A stretch of DNA of 64,000 nt from Bacillus andreraoultii (lineage in GTDB: Bacteria > Bacillota > Bacilli > Bacillales > Caldibacillaceae): NCBI RefSeq assembly GCF_001244735.1, contig NZ_LN868937.1, forward strand, positions 960,402-1,024,401, given 5' to 3'. Below are positions 8,171 through 17,066 of this stretch, in pieces. The notes under the pieces were generated by a model, which ran no database searches, had not been told where the DNA came from, and saw only the letters and a program-made list of their open reading frames with translations. Each line of letters begins with the position of its first letter. The stretch's first letter is position 1. The position numbers and the translations under genes were made by a program.

Positions 8171-9652
8171 ATGAATGCTATGTTAACGATACCGAATTGG
8201 TTAATGAAAAGAGTCCAATTAACGCCAAATCGACTTGCTCTCCATTTTAATGATGAAAAAATTAGTTTTAATGAGCTATACTTGAGGGTCACAAGCACTG
8301 CAGAACGTTTATACCATGGAGGAATTCGTAAAGGTGATCGTGTTGCTGTCCTATTAAATAATCATGTAGAGATGGTTGTTATTTTGCATGCATTACAATT
8401 AATTGGTAGTACAGCTGTTTTACTAAATACTCGCTTGCAATCTGAAGAATTACTCTATCAATTACAAGATAGTCATTCTTCATTTTTAATTAGTGAAGAA
8501 AAATTAGCCGAACAGTGGAAACCAATGATTGGAAATTTACAAGACTACATGATTATAGAAAACTTACCGTATATGGAAAAGACATCTTTTCCTTATGTAA
8601 CAGAATTCGATTTACAAGATATTTGTACAATGATGTATACATCAGGAACTACTGGGCGGCCAAAAGGTGTGTTGCAAACGTATGGAAATCATTGGTCAAG
8701 TGCGATGGGTTCGGTACTAAATTTAGGTCTGCAAGAAAATGATGCATGGCTTACAGCAGTTCCGTTGTTTCATATTAGTGGTTTTTCTACATTAATTCGT
8801 AGTGCTTTATATGGCATACCCGTTATTTTATATGAGAAATTTGATGAAAGAATAATCAATGAAGCATTAATTGAAGGAAAAGCTACGATTATATCAGTCG
8901 TAAGTACAATGGTTCAACGGATGATGAATGCGTTGGGGGAACAACTATACCATCCATCTTTTCGGTGTATGCTTATCGGAGGTGGACCTGTACCATTAAG
9001 TCTTCTTGAAACATGTAAAAACAAACAAATCCCGGTATTTCAAACGTACGGATTAACCGAAACATCTTCACAAATTGTTACATTAGCTCCAGAAGATAGT
9101 ATTCGTAAATTAGGATCTGCTGGAAAACCACTTTTTTATAGTCAAATTCGAATTGAAAAGGATGGAAAAATTTCTGAGCCTAATCAAGTTGGGGAAATTG
9201 CTGTGAAGGGACCCAATGTGACAATTGGTTATTATAATCGAGAAGAAGCGAATAAGAAGAGTTTTACATCAGATGGTTGGTTTTATACGGGTGATATTGG
9301 TTATTTAGATGAGGAAGGATTTCTATTCGTTTTAGATCGACGCTCAGATTTAATCATATCTGGTGGGGAAAATATTTATCCTTCAGAAATAGAAAATGTA
9401 ATTGGATCACACTCGAAAATTAAAGAAGTAAGTGTTGTAGGAATGAATGATTCTCTTTGGGGTCAAGTACCCGTCGCGTTTTATGTAGTAAAAGATGGAG
9501 AGAATGTATCAGATCAAGAACTTGAACAATTTTGTAGGCTACATTTAGCTAATTACAAAGTTCCAAAGAAATGGATGCCAATTGAGGAACTGCCGAAAAA
9601 TGCTTCAAACAAAATATTACGGAGAGTTTTAAAAGAACAGTTAGAAGATTAA
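8171..9652 (+). CDS. menE: o-Succinylbenzoate-CoA ligase
   Basis: MenE activates o-succinylbenzoate with ATP and CoA to make the MenB substrate. The 493-residue protein is a complete ANL-superfamily adenylate-forming enzyme: P-loop-like YTSGTTGRPKG (156-166), YGLTET near 295, the hinge region YTGDIGYLDEEGF with VLDR near 375-395, and a C-terminal catalytic-lysine region. The start follows AAGGTG; ATG at 8180 is an alternative. menC, which follows menE in B. subtilis, is absent here, replaced by a terminator and znuA. Confidence 0.95.
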   Translation: MNAMLTIPNWLMKRVQLTPNRLALHFNDEKISFNELYLRVTSTAERLYHGGIRKGDRVAVLLNNHVEMVVILHALQLIGSTAVLLNTRLQSEELLYQLQDSHSSFLISEEKLAEQWKPMIGNLQDYMIIENLPYMEKTSFPYVTEFDLQDICTMMYTSGTTGRPKGVLQTYGNHWSSAMGSVLNLGLQENDAWLTAVPLFHISGFSTLIRSALYGIPVILYEKFDERIINEALIEGKATIISVVSTMVQRMMNALGEQLYHPSFRCMLIGGGPVPLSLLETCKNKQIPVFQTYGLTETSSQIVTLAPEDSIRKLGSAGKPLFYSQIRIEKDGKISEPNQVGEIAVKGPNVTIGYYNREEANKKSFTSDGWFYTGDIGYLDEEGFLFVLDRRSDLIISGGENIYPSEIENVIGSHSKIKEVSVVGMNDSLWGQVPVAFYVVKDGENVSDQELEQFCRLHLANYKVPKKWMPIEELPKNASNKILRRVLKEQLED

Positions 9653-9690
9653 AGGGACTCAACGTATTTTCAGATGAGTCCCTTCTTTTT
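9651..9690 (+). terminator. Terminator after menE (shared with znuA)
   Basis: The stem AAGGGACTCA / TGAGTCCCTT with a following T run overlaps the menE stop. Its A-rich left side would let it serve the convergent znuA-like gene as well. Confidence 0.85.
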
Positions 9691-9697
9691 AGCAACA

Positions 9698-10657
9698 CTA
9701 ATTTAATGCCTTTTCTAATGTTTTTATATTTTTCTCCATTAAAGAAAAATAATCTTCTCCATTTTTTATATCCTTTTCAGTAAGGACAGATAAATTATGA
9801 ATCGGCAAGGTGGAACTTTTTGTTTCTTCTTGAATCACTTTTACGAGTTTATTATTCACATTTTGCTCTACAAGGATATATTGTAAATGGTTCTTTTTAA
9901 TTTCATCAACAATTTCCATTAGTTGCTTTTGTGACGGCTCTTGTGAGGTGGAAATTCCGGAAATATGAAGTTGTTCAATTCCATATCGTTCTTCCCAATA
10001 ACCATATGCTGCATGGGATACGATAAACTTCTTGAATTTTGCATTTTTGACAACGTTTAAAAATTGCTCATGTAAATCTTGTAATTTTGCCTCTAATTCC
10101 TTAAAGTTTTTTTCAAATGTTTCTTTCTGCTCAGGCATTTCACTAATTAAATTTTGTTTAATAATATTCGCAAGTTGAATAGAATAGAGAGGATCAATCC
10201 ATATATGAGGATCGATACTACCGTGATTGTGGCCATCTTCATCCTCTTCATGAGTAGCTTCTTCTTTATCCGCATGATTAGATTTTAAATCAATTTGCTC
10301 TCCTACTGATACAACTTTTACACCTTCACTTTTTAAAATTGGCTCAGCTTTTTTTATAAATCCTTCTAGATTATAGCCAATAGCAAAAAATAGATCCGCA
10401 TTAGCCATTTGGATAATTTCCTTTTGTTTCGGTTCATAAGAATGTTCATCAATGCCTGGTGGATAAATCGATTTAACTTGAACATAATCACCACCAATTT
10501 TTTTAGTGAAATCGGCTAGCGGATAAACCGTTGTATATACAATTAGTGAGTTATTGTTATTGTCTTTAACTTGTGTATTTTCTTTTTCTCCACAGCCACT
10601 TAAAATTGTGGAAAGTAATAGTGTTAAAAGAATAAAGGAAAGTAACTTTTTACTCAT
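9698..10657 (-). CDS. znuA: Zinc ABC transporter substrate-binding lipoprotein
   Basis: This is the extracytoplasmic metal-capture component of a ZnuABC/AdcABC-type uptake system. The 319 residues begin with a lipoprotein signal peptide (TILSGC, lipidated Cys 22). They show the metal-ligand His of the cluster A-I family (GIDEHSYEP, near 72), a charged His-rich loop of zinc-specific members (HADKEEATHEEDEDGHNHG, about 128-146) and DPHIWIDP. Two Zur-like operators lie upstream. Neither permease nor ATPase is adjacent, so it must work with components encoded elsewhere. Confidence 0.92.
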   Translation of the reverse strand: MSKKLLSFILLTLLLSTILSGCGEKENTQVKDNNNNSLIVYTTVYPLADFTKKIGGDYVQVKSIYPPGIDEHSYEPKQKEIIQMANADLFFAIGYNLEGFIKKAEPILKSEGVKVVSVGEQIDLKSNHADKEEATHEEDEDGHNHGSIDPHIWIDPLYSIQLANIIKQNLISEMPEQKETFEKNFKELEAKLQDLHEQFLNVVKNAKFKKFIVSHAAYGYWEERYGIEQLHISGISTSQEPSQKQLMEIVDEIKKNHLQYILVEQNVNNKLVKVIQEETKSSTLPIHNLSVLTEKDIKNGEDYFSLMEKNIKTLEKALN

Positions 10658-10685
10658 ATACTCCTCCTAGAATAGAATGTGTATA

Positions 10686-10705
10686 AAACGTAATCATTAC
10701 AATTT
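10686..10705. promoter_or_regulatory. Zur-like operator 1
   Basis: AAACGTAATCATTACAATTT is a near-palindrome close to the Bacillus Zur box (AAATCGTAATNATTACGATTT). It lies 29 bp upstream of the znuA-like start, so zinc-bound Zur would repress the gene. Confidence 0.75.
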
Positions 10706-10722
10706 AAAAAAGAAGAAAATGT

Positions 10723-10744
10723 AAATCGTAGTCATTCTGATTTT
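10723..10744. promoter_or_regulatory. Zur-like operator 2
   Basis: AAATCGTAGTCATTCTGATT is a second, less perfect Zur-like dyad 17 bp beyond the first. Confidence 0.6.
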
Positions 10745-10839
10745 CCTTATCCTATCATAATTTATTTTTATTAAACGTGCAAGAAAAATTTTCACTTCTA
10801 TTTATTTTATCAAAAACAATCATTATTTATGACAAAGAA

Positions 10840-11094
10840 TTATTTACCTTTATCATTTCTTCTCGACTTGAATGACCATTCAATAGGCACAGGGTCAACC
10901 CCACCTGGATGTAAAGGATGGCATTTTAATATTCTTTTTATTGTTAAATACCCACCTTTCAATGCACCAAATCGTTGGATAGCTTCTAATCCATATTGTG
11001 AGCAAGTAGGATAAAAGCGACAACTTGGAGGTGTAGCTGGTGATATGAACTTTTGATAGAAGCGTATCATTCCAATTAATATTTTTTTTACCAT
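10840..11094 (-). CDS. yidD: Membrane protein insertion efficiency factor YidD (YtjA)
   Basis: A small peripheral membrane protein of the YidD family, thought to assist YidC-dependent insertion. The hallmark [12 protein letters not shown] is present with its conserved cysteines, followed by [13 protein letters not shown]. The start at 11094 (MVKKILIG) aligns with B. subtilis YtjA and has AAGGATG nine bases upstream; an ATG four codons earlier lacks spacing from the ribosome-binding site. It is 84 residues, normal for the family. The neighbour of dps matches B. subtilis. Confidence 0.93.
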   Translation of the reverse strand: MVKKILIGMIRFYQKFISPATPPSCRFYPTCSQYGLEAIQRFGALKGGYLTIKRILKCHPLHPGGVDPVPIEWSFKSRRNDKGK

Positions 11095-11382
11095 TTTACT
11101 GTTCATCCTTTTTTATGACTGTCAAATATTTTAGTATGTTTTTTCACTTAATTTTACTAGAAGTTTCCAAAGGGAGAATGATTTGTGGAAAAATGTTCAA
11201 ATAATATCTATAGTTATTTCCAATGAATGTTTTACAATAAAGATATAGTGGTTTTAGGAGGTAATTACAAAATTTGCTATCTCCCATAATCCAGTCCACA
11301 TGAAATACTTTTTTTCTTACATAATTGTACCACGTTTAGAAAAAAGTATATAAAGAAAGAATGACGAGAAGGAGGAAATAAT

Positions 11383-11823
11383 ATGAACACAGAATTAAAG
11401 CAAAATATGAATAAATTGGTGGCAGATCTGAATGTACTATATATGAAACTCCATCATTTCCATTGGTTTGTAAAGGGACCACATTTCTTCACTTTACATG
11501 AAAAGTTTGAAGAACTATATGAAGAAGTAACTGGACATAACGATGACGTTGCCGAACGTTTACTACAATTAAATGAAAAACCAATTTCAACTTTAAAAGA
11601 ATGTTTAGAGCTTGCAACTATCAAGGAAGCTAGTACAATTGGGAATGATGTTGAAATGGTTGAAGAACTTGTTAATGATCTAAAAACTCTTGACAAAGAA
11701 CTATTAACTACAATTAAATTAGCTAGTGAAGATGGCGATGAAGGTACTGCTGATTTATTACTAGGTATGAGTGAAAGTTTTCAAAAACATATTTGGATGC
11801 TAAGTGCTTTTATTGGTAAATAA
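11383..11823 (+). CDS. dps: Dps-family ferritin-like DNA-protecting protein
   Basis: A 146-residue four-helix protein that assembles into dodecamers, oxidises Fe(II) with peroxide, stores iron and shields DNA. The inter-subunit ferroxidase ligands are visible: His in HHFHW (about 27), His 39 in FTLHEKF, and D54/E58 in DDVAERL. AAGGAGG precedes the ATG. In B. subtilis the gene at this place is under sigma-B; I could not identify a convincing sigma-B or PerR site here. Confidence 0.95.
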   Translation: MNTELKQNMNKLVADLNVLYMKLHHFHWFVKGPHFFTLHEKFEELYEEVTGHNDDVAERLLQLNEKPISTLKECLELATIKEASTIGNDVEMVEELVNDLKTLDKELLTTIKLASEDGDEGTADLLLGMSESFQKHIWMLSAFIGK

Positions 11824-11832
11824 ATAAGAAGA

Positions 11833-11868
11833 GGAGCTGTAGTATTTAGGCAGCTCCATTGTTTTTTA
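11833..11868 (+). terminator. Terminator of dps
   Basis: GGAGCTG / CAGCTCC stem followed by a T6 run. Confidence 0.85.
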
Positions 11869-11870
11869 AA

Positions 11871-12122
11871 CTAATGTAAATATGTGTCTTTGTCATCAAT
11901 CGAACCTAAGTCTTGATCTTGAATAATTTTTTCCCTTAGTTTATATGCTATGTATGTACCAGTAATTTGATATAGTTCTTTTTGATTTAGTTCAGAAAGG
12001 ATGCTAAGCATATCTTGCCGCGATAGTTCCTGCATAATAGAATTAACTAATAAATCGATATCCTCATCATCTGCTGTTAATTTCTTTTTGTAAAAATCGT
12101 ATAGCTCATCGACAAATTTCAT
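11871..12122 (-). CDS. Small conserved Bacillaceae protein, possibly DUF6154
   Basis: An 83-residue acidic, probably helical, cytosolic protein beginning MKFVDELYDFYKKKLTADDEDI, with MQELSRQDMLSILSELN in the middle. It has no signal peptide or membrane segment. It resembles a short family found next to dps/ytk genes in Bacillus, which I believe is DUF6154; no function is known to me. The ATG has a GGGGTG-type ribosome-binding site. It ends against the dps terminator. Confidence 0.75.
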   Translation of the reverse strand: MKFVDELYDFYKKKLTADDEDIDLLVNSIMQELSRQDMLSILSELNQKELYQITGTYIAYKLREKIIQDQDLGSIDDKDTYLH

Positions 12123-12243
12123 GGAAGTTCACCCCTTTGTAGTTTAACTCAGTTGGTATATCATAAAAACATCATTTATGTATGAACTAATCTACTTATA
12201 TTGTATATCTATATGTAAAAGAAAACAAATTCATAACGATTTT

Positions 12244-12317
12244 GTTAAAAAAGCTGCTTTAGGTTTCGGATATAGGCCAATTCACGAATGCCTATATGAT
12301 TTTCCTAATTAGCAGCT
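12244..12317 (-). terminator. Terminator, probably of ilvE
   Basis: On the minus strand a two-tier hairpin, with outer AGCTGCT / AGCAGCT (12252-12258, 12311-12317) and inner ATATAGGC / GCCTATAT (12270-12277, 12290-12297), is followed by TTTTTT. It lies 170 bp beyond the ilvE stop because repeat A1 sits between them. Confidence 0.75.
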
Positions 12318-12330
12318 ATTGTTTATTTAG

Positions 12331-12490
12331 TAAATAGGAAAGTATAAATTTTCCAATCCATACTTTCCTTGTGCGCTTAAGTCCACAAGGAAGACACTAG
12401 CAGCATTGCATCGCAGCCGAAAAAAAGCTTTTTCGGCGAACTACGGCTCTTGGTTGCTTAAAGGCTCGGATGCCAAAGTTTTCTTTATTT
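12331..12490 (+). repeat. Dispersed repeat family A, copy A1
   Basis: About 155 bp shared with copies at 28739, 29367, 58733 and, in part, 36719. Hairpin 1 is GGAAAGTAT (12337-12345) / ATACTTTCC (12360-12368). Hairpin 2 is CCTTGTG (12367-12373) / CACAAGG (12384-12390). Hairpin 3 is GCCGAAAAA / TTTTTCGGC. The block ends with CTTAAAGGCTC...AGTTTTCTTT, overlapping the ilvE stop codon. Confidence 0.85.
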
Positions 12491-13561
12491 TCCAACTACC
12501 TTAATCCAACCGTAATGATCTCTTTTACTTCCATATTGGATTCCTGTTATTGTATCATATAATTCCTTTGCAAAGTCTCCAGTTTGGAAATCGTTAATGG
12601 TTATTATTTTATCTTCCCATTTGAGTTCGCCGACTGGTGAAATAACAGCAGCAGTTCCAGTGCCGAATACTTCTTCTAGTTGACCACTTTGATGTGCTTT
12701 ATATAAATCCTCAATTGATATTCGTTCTTCGTGAAGTGGAATTCCCCAATCTTTAACGAGATGGATGACAGAGTCACGAGTAACTCCTGGTAAAATACTC
12801 CCATTAAGTTTTGGTGTATAAATTTCTCCATTTATTTTGAAAAAGATGTTCATACTTCCGACTTCTTCAATGTATTTGTTTTCTTTACCATCGAGCCATA
12901 ATACTTGCTCATAGCCTAACTCATTAGCTCTCTCCTGGGCCAACATACTTGCTGCATAATTCCCAGGTGTTTTTACATGACCGACACCACCTTTAACAGC
13001 TCGTACATATTCATCTTCCACAAATATTTTTACAGGATTTAATGCGCCATCAGAATAATAGGCGCCGACCGGTGATAAGATGATCATAAATGTATAGTGA
13101 TGTGATGGTCGAATACCGAGATATGGTTCGGTCGAAATGACAAAAGGACGAATATAAAGTGATGTCCCCTCTTCTTCAGGTATCCAATCCTTTTCGATAT
13201 CAATTAACATCGTGAGTGCTTCCATCATTAAATCTGGATCAAGCGTGGGGATACATAATCTTTCGCAAGACTGATTAAGACGAGCGATATGTTTGTCGGG
13301 GCGGAAAATAACAGGGTCTCCATTTCTTGTTTTATATGCTTTCAACCCTTCGAATACCGCTTGCCCATAGTGAAGAACGAAAGATGCTGGTGATAGGCTG
13401 ATAGGTTCATAAGGTTTAATCCGTGGTGAAATCCAACCTTGATCTCCGTCATAATCCATCATGAACATATAGTCTGTAAAATGTTTACCAAACTCTAATG
13501 AATTTGGTTTTTCTTTTAGTTGGTTTGCTTTTATGAATTCGATTTTAGAGACTTGATTCAT
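12485..13561 (-). CDS. ilvE: Branched-chain amino acid aminotransferase
   Basis: A PLP enzyme interconverting valine, leucine and isoleucine with their 2-oxo acids using glutamate/2-oxoglutarate. At 358 residues it is of the longer type-II BCAT class. The Schiff-base lysine lies in GGVGHVKTPGNY, substrate and phosphate-binding segments in EVFGTGTAAVISPVG, and GIRPSHHYTFMI in the middle. A near-consensus sigma-A promoter lies 69 bp upstream. Its stop codon overlaps the end of repeat A1, and the likely terminator lies beyond that repeat. Confidence 0.94.
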   Translation of the reverse strand: MNQVSKIEFIKANQLKEKPNSLEFGKHFTDYMFMMDYDGDQGWISPRIKPYEPISLSPASFVLHYGQAVFEGLKAYKTRNGDPVIFRPDKHIARLNQSCERLCIPTLDPDLMMEALTMLIDIEKDWIPEEEGTSLYIRPFVISTEPYLGIRPSHHYTFMIILSPVGAYYSDGALNPVKIFVEDEYVRAVKGGVGHVKTPGNYAASMLAQERANELGYEQVLWLDGKENKYIEEVGSMNIFFKINGEIYTPKLNGSILPGVTRDSVIHLVKDWGIPLHEERISIEDLYKAHQSGQLEEVFGTGTAAVISPVGELKWEDKIITINDFQTGDFAKELYDTITGIQYGSKRDHYGWIKVVGK

Positions 13562-13629
13562 ATATAGTCTTCCTTCCTAAGTGAATTGTAAGTTATTTTT
13601 TTGACTTTTTTAAATTTATGTGTAATGAG

Positions 13630-13658
13630 ATTATATAGCTGATTTTCGGTTTAGTCAA
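13630..13658 (-). promoter_or_regulatory. Sigma-A promoter of ilvE
   Basis: On the minus strand TTGACT (13653-13658), 17 bp, then TATAAT (13630-13635), a strong match. The spacer holds CCGAAAATCAG, slightly CodY-like, but I do not call a CodY site. Confidence 0.8.
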
Positions 13659-13876
13659 TATTTTTTAAAAATTTGTAATCGAAAGTTGTCAATATATTAG
13701 TAAATTAATAACCGAATATGAATATAAAAAGAAGAGGAAAAAGGCGTGTAATTATTAATAATAAAGTATATTAAAATAGTTCTTTGTTTGTGGATACACG
13801 TAGAAACACCATTTATAAAATGTCATCAAAATTTTAGTTATAATAAAATAAATACGACATAGAAAGGAAGATTGGA

Positions 13877-14353
13877 ATGAAAACATTTAAAGATGCAAAT
13901 GGGAATACGGTTACGCTTTCTTTTTCGGATCATACATTTCCCATTGAGGCAAAACATATATTCGTGATTTGTCGCTATCAAAATCAATGGCTATTTACAA
14001 AACATAAAGAACGTGGACTTGAATTTCCAGGAGGCAAGGTTGAGGCTTTAGAAACAGTAGAAGCGGCTGCAAAAAGGGAAGTTTATGAGGAAACGGGGGC
14101 AATTGTTGAGAAACTTATATTTGTTGGTCAATATATGGTTAGCAGTTCAGCGGACACATTTGTGAAAAATGTTTACTTTGCCGAGATTAAGGAAATTCAA
14201 AATCGAAATCATTATTTAGAAACAGAGGGTCCGGTATTAAAGAATACACCTTTAACACCGGAAGTAATTACGGATGAATATAGTTTTATTATGAAAGATG
14301 ATGTTGTTCAATTGTGTTTGCACTGGTTAAAGAAACAAGGTATCATTTTATAA
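13877..14353 (+). CDS. ytkD: Nudix nucleoside triphosphatase YtkD
   Basis: B. subtilis YtkD is a MutT-like hydrolase able to act on 8-oxo-dGTP and other nucleoside triphosphates, limiting oxidative mutagenesis. The 158-residue protein has the Nudix box with its G-x5-E-x7-REUxEExGU pattern (GGKVEALE...REVYEETGA, about 52-75). GAAAGGAAG precedes the ATG. It converges with ytlD, only four bases separating the two stops and no hairpin between them. Confidence 0.93.
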   Translation: MKTFKDANGNTVTLSFSDHTFPIEAKHIFVICRYQNQWLFTKHKERGLEFPGGKVEALETVEAAAKREVYEETGAIVEKLIFVGQYMVSSSADTFVKNVYFAEIKEIQNRNHYLETEGPVLKNTPLTPEVITDEYSFIMKDDVVQLCLHWLKKQGIIL

Positions 14354-14357
14354 CTCT

Positions 14358-15152
14358 TTATCCATTTTTCATTATCTTTTTTTCAAGGTACTCAACTAGT
14401 TTATACATAATGGTTGCAAAAACTACGATGATGACAAGGGACTGCATGACAAGTGTAAAATTAAATACTTGGAAACCGTAAATAATTAAGTATCCGAGAC
14501 CTTGCTTTGAGACGAGAAACTCACCAACAACAACACCGACCCAGCTTAAACCGACATTTACTTTTAATGTAGAGACAATGGTTGGAAATGAAGCGGGAAG
14601 AATTGCTTCTTTAAAGCTGTCCCATCTGGATGCATTGAATGTTTGCAGTACTTTAAGGTAATTTGGGTCGACATCGCGAAAAGCGGTGTAAACAACGATC
14701 GTCGTAATGATGACAGAAATAATTGCGCCCATGACAATAATTGAAGTCATTGTTGGACCGAGAGCAACAATTAATATTGGTCCGATAGCAACTTTCGGCA
14801 TTGCGTTTAAAACGACTAAATATGGGTCTAAAACTTTCGATAAAAAAGGTGACCACCATAGAATAGCCGCTAGTATTGTACCGAGAGCAGTACCAATAAT
14901 AAACCCGAGAATAGTTTCAAATATTGTCGTCCCAATATGGGGAAAAATTGAGCCATCAGCTATATTACCAATTAATAAATTCCAAACTTTCGAAGGTGAA
15001 CTGAATATGAGTGGATCAATCCAATACATTCGGCTGGAAACTTCCCATAAGAGGAAGAAAATGGTAAGAATACTACTTTGGAAGAAGAGGACCCATCGCT
15101 TATTCCGAGCTAAAGCTTTTTGATACTTTGAATGGAGTTCATTAATTTTCAT
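14358..15152 (-). CDS. ytlD: ABC transporter permease YtlD
   Basis: Membrane subunit of the YtlACD importer, of the SsuC/TauC/ThiX type. The 264 residues contain about six membrane helices and the EAA-type cytoplasmic loop ([15 protein letters not shown]) that docks to the ATPase. I start it at the ATG at 15152 ([11 protein letters not shown]), which overlaps the ytlC stop by 11 bp and suggests translational coupling; a start further upstream would run deep into ytlC. The transported substrate is not known. Confidence 0.9.
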   Translation of the reverse strand: MKINELHSKYQKALARNKRWVLFFQSSILTIFFLLWEVSSRMYWIDPLIFSSPSKVWNLLIGNIADGSIFPHIGTTIFETILGFIIGTALGTILAAILWWSPFLSKVLDPYLVVLNAMPKVAIGPILIVALGPTMTSIIVMGAIISVIITTIVVYTAFRDVDPNYLKVLQTFNASRWDSFKEAILPASFPTIVSTLKVNVGLSWVGVVVGEFLVSKQGLGYLIIYGFQVFNFTLVMQSLVIIVVFATIMYKLVEYLEKKIMKNG

Positions 15153-15921
15153 TTGTTTGTTCAAGGCTTTCCAACTCCTTCCAGATTTCTTGAAAAGTAT
15201 GATTGTATAATTCATGATTCCGAGCTCGAAATGGAGTAAGAGATTTTAGTTCAGCAGATATGTCGAATATTTTATGAATCGTCCCTGGTCGATTGGAAAA
15301 TAAATATATTCGATCGCTCATTGCGATGGCTTCACCAATATCGTGTGTAACTAATATCGCTGTTTTTTGAAATTGTTTTAATGTCGCAAAGACAAGATCT
15401 TCTAATTTTAATTTTGTTTGGAAATCTAGTGCAGAAAATGGTTCATCGAGAAGGAGTAATTTTGGATTGGTTGCAAGGGTGCGGACGAGTGCAACCCGCT
15501 GCCGCATCCCACCAGATAATTGTGTAGGAAATTGTTTTAATACGTGTTTTAAACCCATTTCTTCAAGGAGTGCGATTGTTTTTTGTTTTGTTTTAACGTT
15601 TAATTGTTTAGTTAAACGTAAACCGAGTAATATATTATCCTCAATTGTTCTCCATGGAAATAAGTAGTCTTGTTGAAGCATATAACCTGTTTTATTATTC
15701 GAGTCATGTACTTCTTCATGATCAATGATTACACGACCAATTGTCGGATGGATTAAGCCACTAATTATCGATAATAAAGTGGTTTTTCCACATCCACTAG
15801 GGCCTAAAAAGGAGATGAATTCACCTTCTTCAATCGTGAGGCTAACATCAATGAGAGCTGTCGTCTTTGACTGTTTGGAAAAATAGCTATGGGTTACATC
15901 TTCAATTTGTAAAAAGCTCAA
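15142..15921 (-). CDS. ytlC: ABC transporter ATP-binding protein YtlC
   Basis: ATPase of the YtlACD uptake system, 259 residues with Walker [11 protein letters not shown]-loop [11 protein letters not shown], signature [13 protein letters not shown], Walker B LLLLDEP and switch His in LVTHDIGEA. The closest well-known relatives are the nitrate/sulfonate/taurine and thiamine-precursor ATPases (SsuB, TauB, ThiZ). It is second in the ytlA-ytlC-ytlD operon, 43 bp after ytlA, with an AAAGGAGGC ribosome-binding site. Confidence 0.93.
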   Translation of the reverse strand: MSFLQIEDVTHSYFSKQSKTTALIDVSLTIEEGEFISFLGPSGCGKTTLLSIISGLIHPTIGRVIIDHEEVHDSNNKTGYMLQQDYLFPWRTIEDNILLGLRLTKQLNVKTKQKTIALLEEMGLKHVLKQFPTQLSGGMRQRVALVRTLATNPKLLLLDEPFSALDFQTKLKLEDLVFATLKQFQKTAILVTHDIGEAIAMSDRIYLFSNRPGTIHKIFDISAELKSLTPFRARNHELYNHTFQEIWKELESLEQTNEN

Positions 15922-15964
15922 TTTTCAAGCCTCCTTTAACATTTTTACGAAGCATAAAAGAGTA

Positions 15965-16963
15965 TTACTTCATAACTTTTTTTGCAATTTCAGTATTTAC
16001 AAATTTACTATGTTCAAGGCGCTCTGGTAGTTCACCAGCTTCATCCATAATATCTTGCAAATTTTCCCATTCCTCTTCATCTAATAAGGGATTTTCTGCA
16101 AAAGACCTTTGATTTTTATAGCGTTCAATGGAGGAGGTCAGAATATCTAATTCCGTATCTTCAAAGAAAGGTTGAATTGCTTTTGCTACTTCTTCAGCAG
16201 GTTGCTCATATACCCATTTTTGTGCTTTATAAAGTGCCCTCGTAAATTTTTCTATCGTTTCTTTATTTTTCTTTAAATAACTATTTTTCGCCATGAATAC
16301 AGTGTAAGGGACATGACCACTCTCTTCCCCGAAAGAGGCAACAATATGTCCTTTTCCTTCCATTTCAAATATGCTTGCCGTTGGTTCAAACAGTTGTACG
16401 AATTCTCCTGTACCGGAAGCAAAAGAAGAGGAAATATTTGCAAAGTCAATATTTTGAATTAAATCTAGGTCATTGTGGGGGTCAATGCCATGTTTTTTCA
16501 AGACAAATTCCCCAACCATTTGTGGCATTCCACCTTTACGTTGGCCAAGAAATGTCGAGTCTTTCAACATATCCCAAGAAAAGTTTTCGATAGGATTTCG
16601 GGCAACGAGGAATGTTCCATCTGTTTGTGTCACTTGAGCAAAATTTATAATCGAATCTTCTGTCCCTTGACTGTTCACATAAATACTTGTTTCAGAACCA
16701 ACAAGTGCTACGTCCGCACCATCCGAAATGAGGGCTGTCATTGTTTTATCCCCACCTGGTACAGTTGTTAAGTCAATATCAAGTCCTTCCTCTTCAAAAA
16801 ACCCTTTTTCAATGGCAACGTATTGTGGTGCATAGAAAACCGACCTCGTTACTTCGGCGATACGCACTTTCTCTAATTTACTATTATTTTTACCACATGC
16901 AGATAATGCTAATATGACGATTCCTGTTAAAAGTAGAATCCCTACTTTTTTAAACTTTCGCAT
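15965..16963 (-). CDS. ytlA: ABC transporter substrate-binding lipoprotein YtlA
   Basis: Extracytoplasmic receptor of the YtlACD importer. I start it at ATG 16963 (MRKFKKVGILL), which has AGGGGGAA upstream; the 15 residues before that look spurious. A lipoprotein signal ends ALSAC-GKNN. The body has the NMT1/SsuA-type fold signature (RSVFYAPQYVAIEKGFFEEEG and TVPGGDKTMTAL), as in riboflavin, thiamine-precursor and alkanesulfonate receptors. Substrate unknown. The gene is divergent from ytmA. Confidence 0.9.
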   Translation of the reverse strand: MRKFKKVGILLLTGIVILALSACGKNNSKLEKVRIAEVTRSVFYAPQYVAIEKGFFEEEGLDIDLTTVPGGDKTMTALISDGADVALVGSETSIYVNSQGTEDSIINFAQVTQTDGTFLVARNPIENFSWDMLKDSTFLGQRKGGMPQMVGEFVLKKHGIDPHNDLDLIQNIDFANISSSFASGTGEFVQLFEPTASIFEMEGKGHIVASFGEESGHVPYTVFMAKNSYLKKNKETIEKFTRALYKAQKWVYEQPAEEVAKAIQPFFEDTELDILTSSIERYKNQRSFAENPLLDEEEWENLQDIMDEAGELPERLEHSKFVNTEIAKKVMK

Positions 16964-17066
16964 GCTAATTCCCCCTGAAGTTTTCATTCGCTTGATTGTG
17001 CCCAATTGATACTTTATCCTATGTATAAGAGAAAAAATGTGTGAATGCCTATTATTAGAAGGTGAT

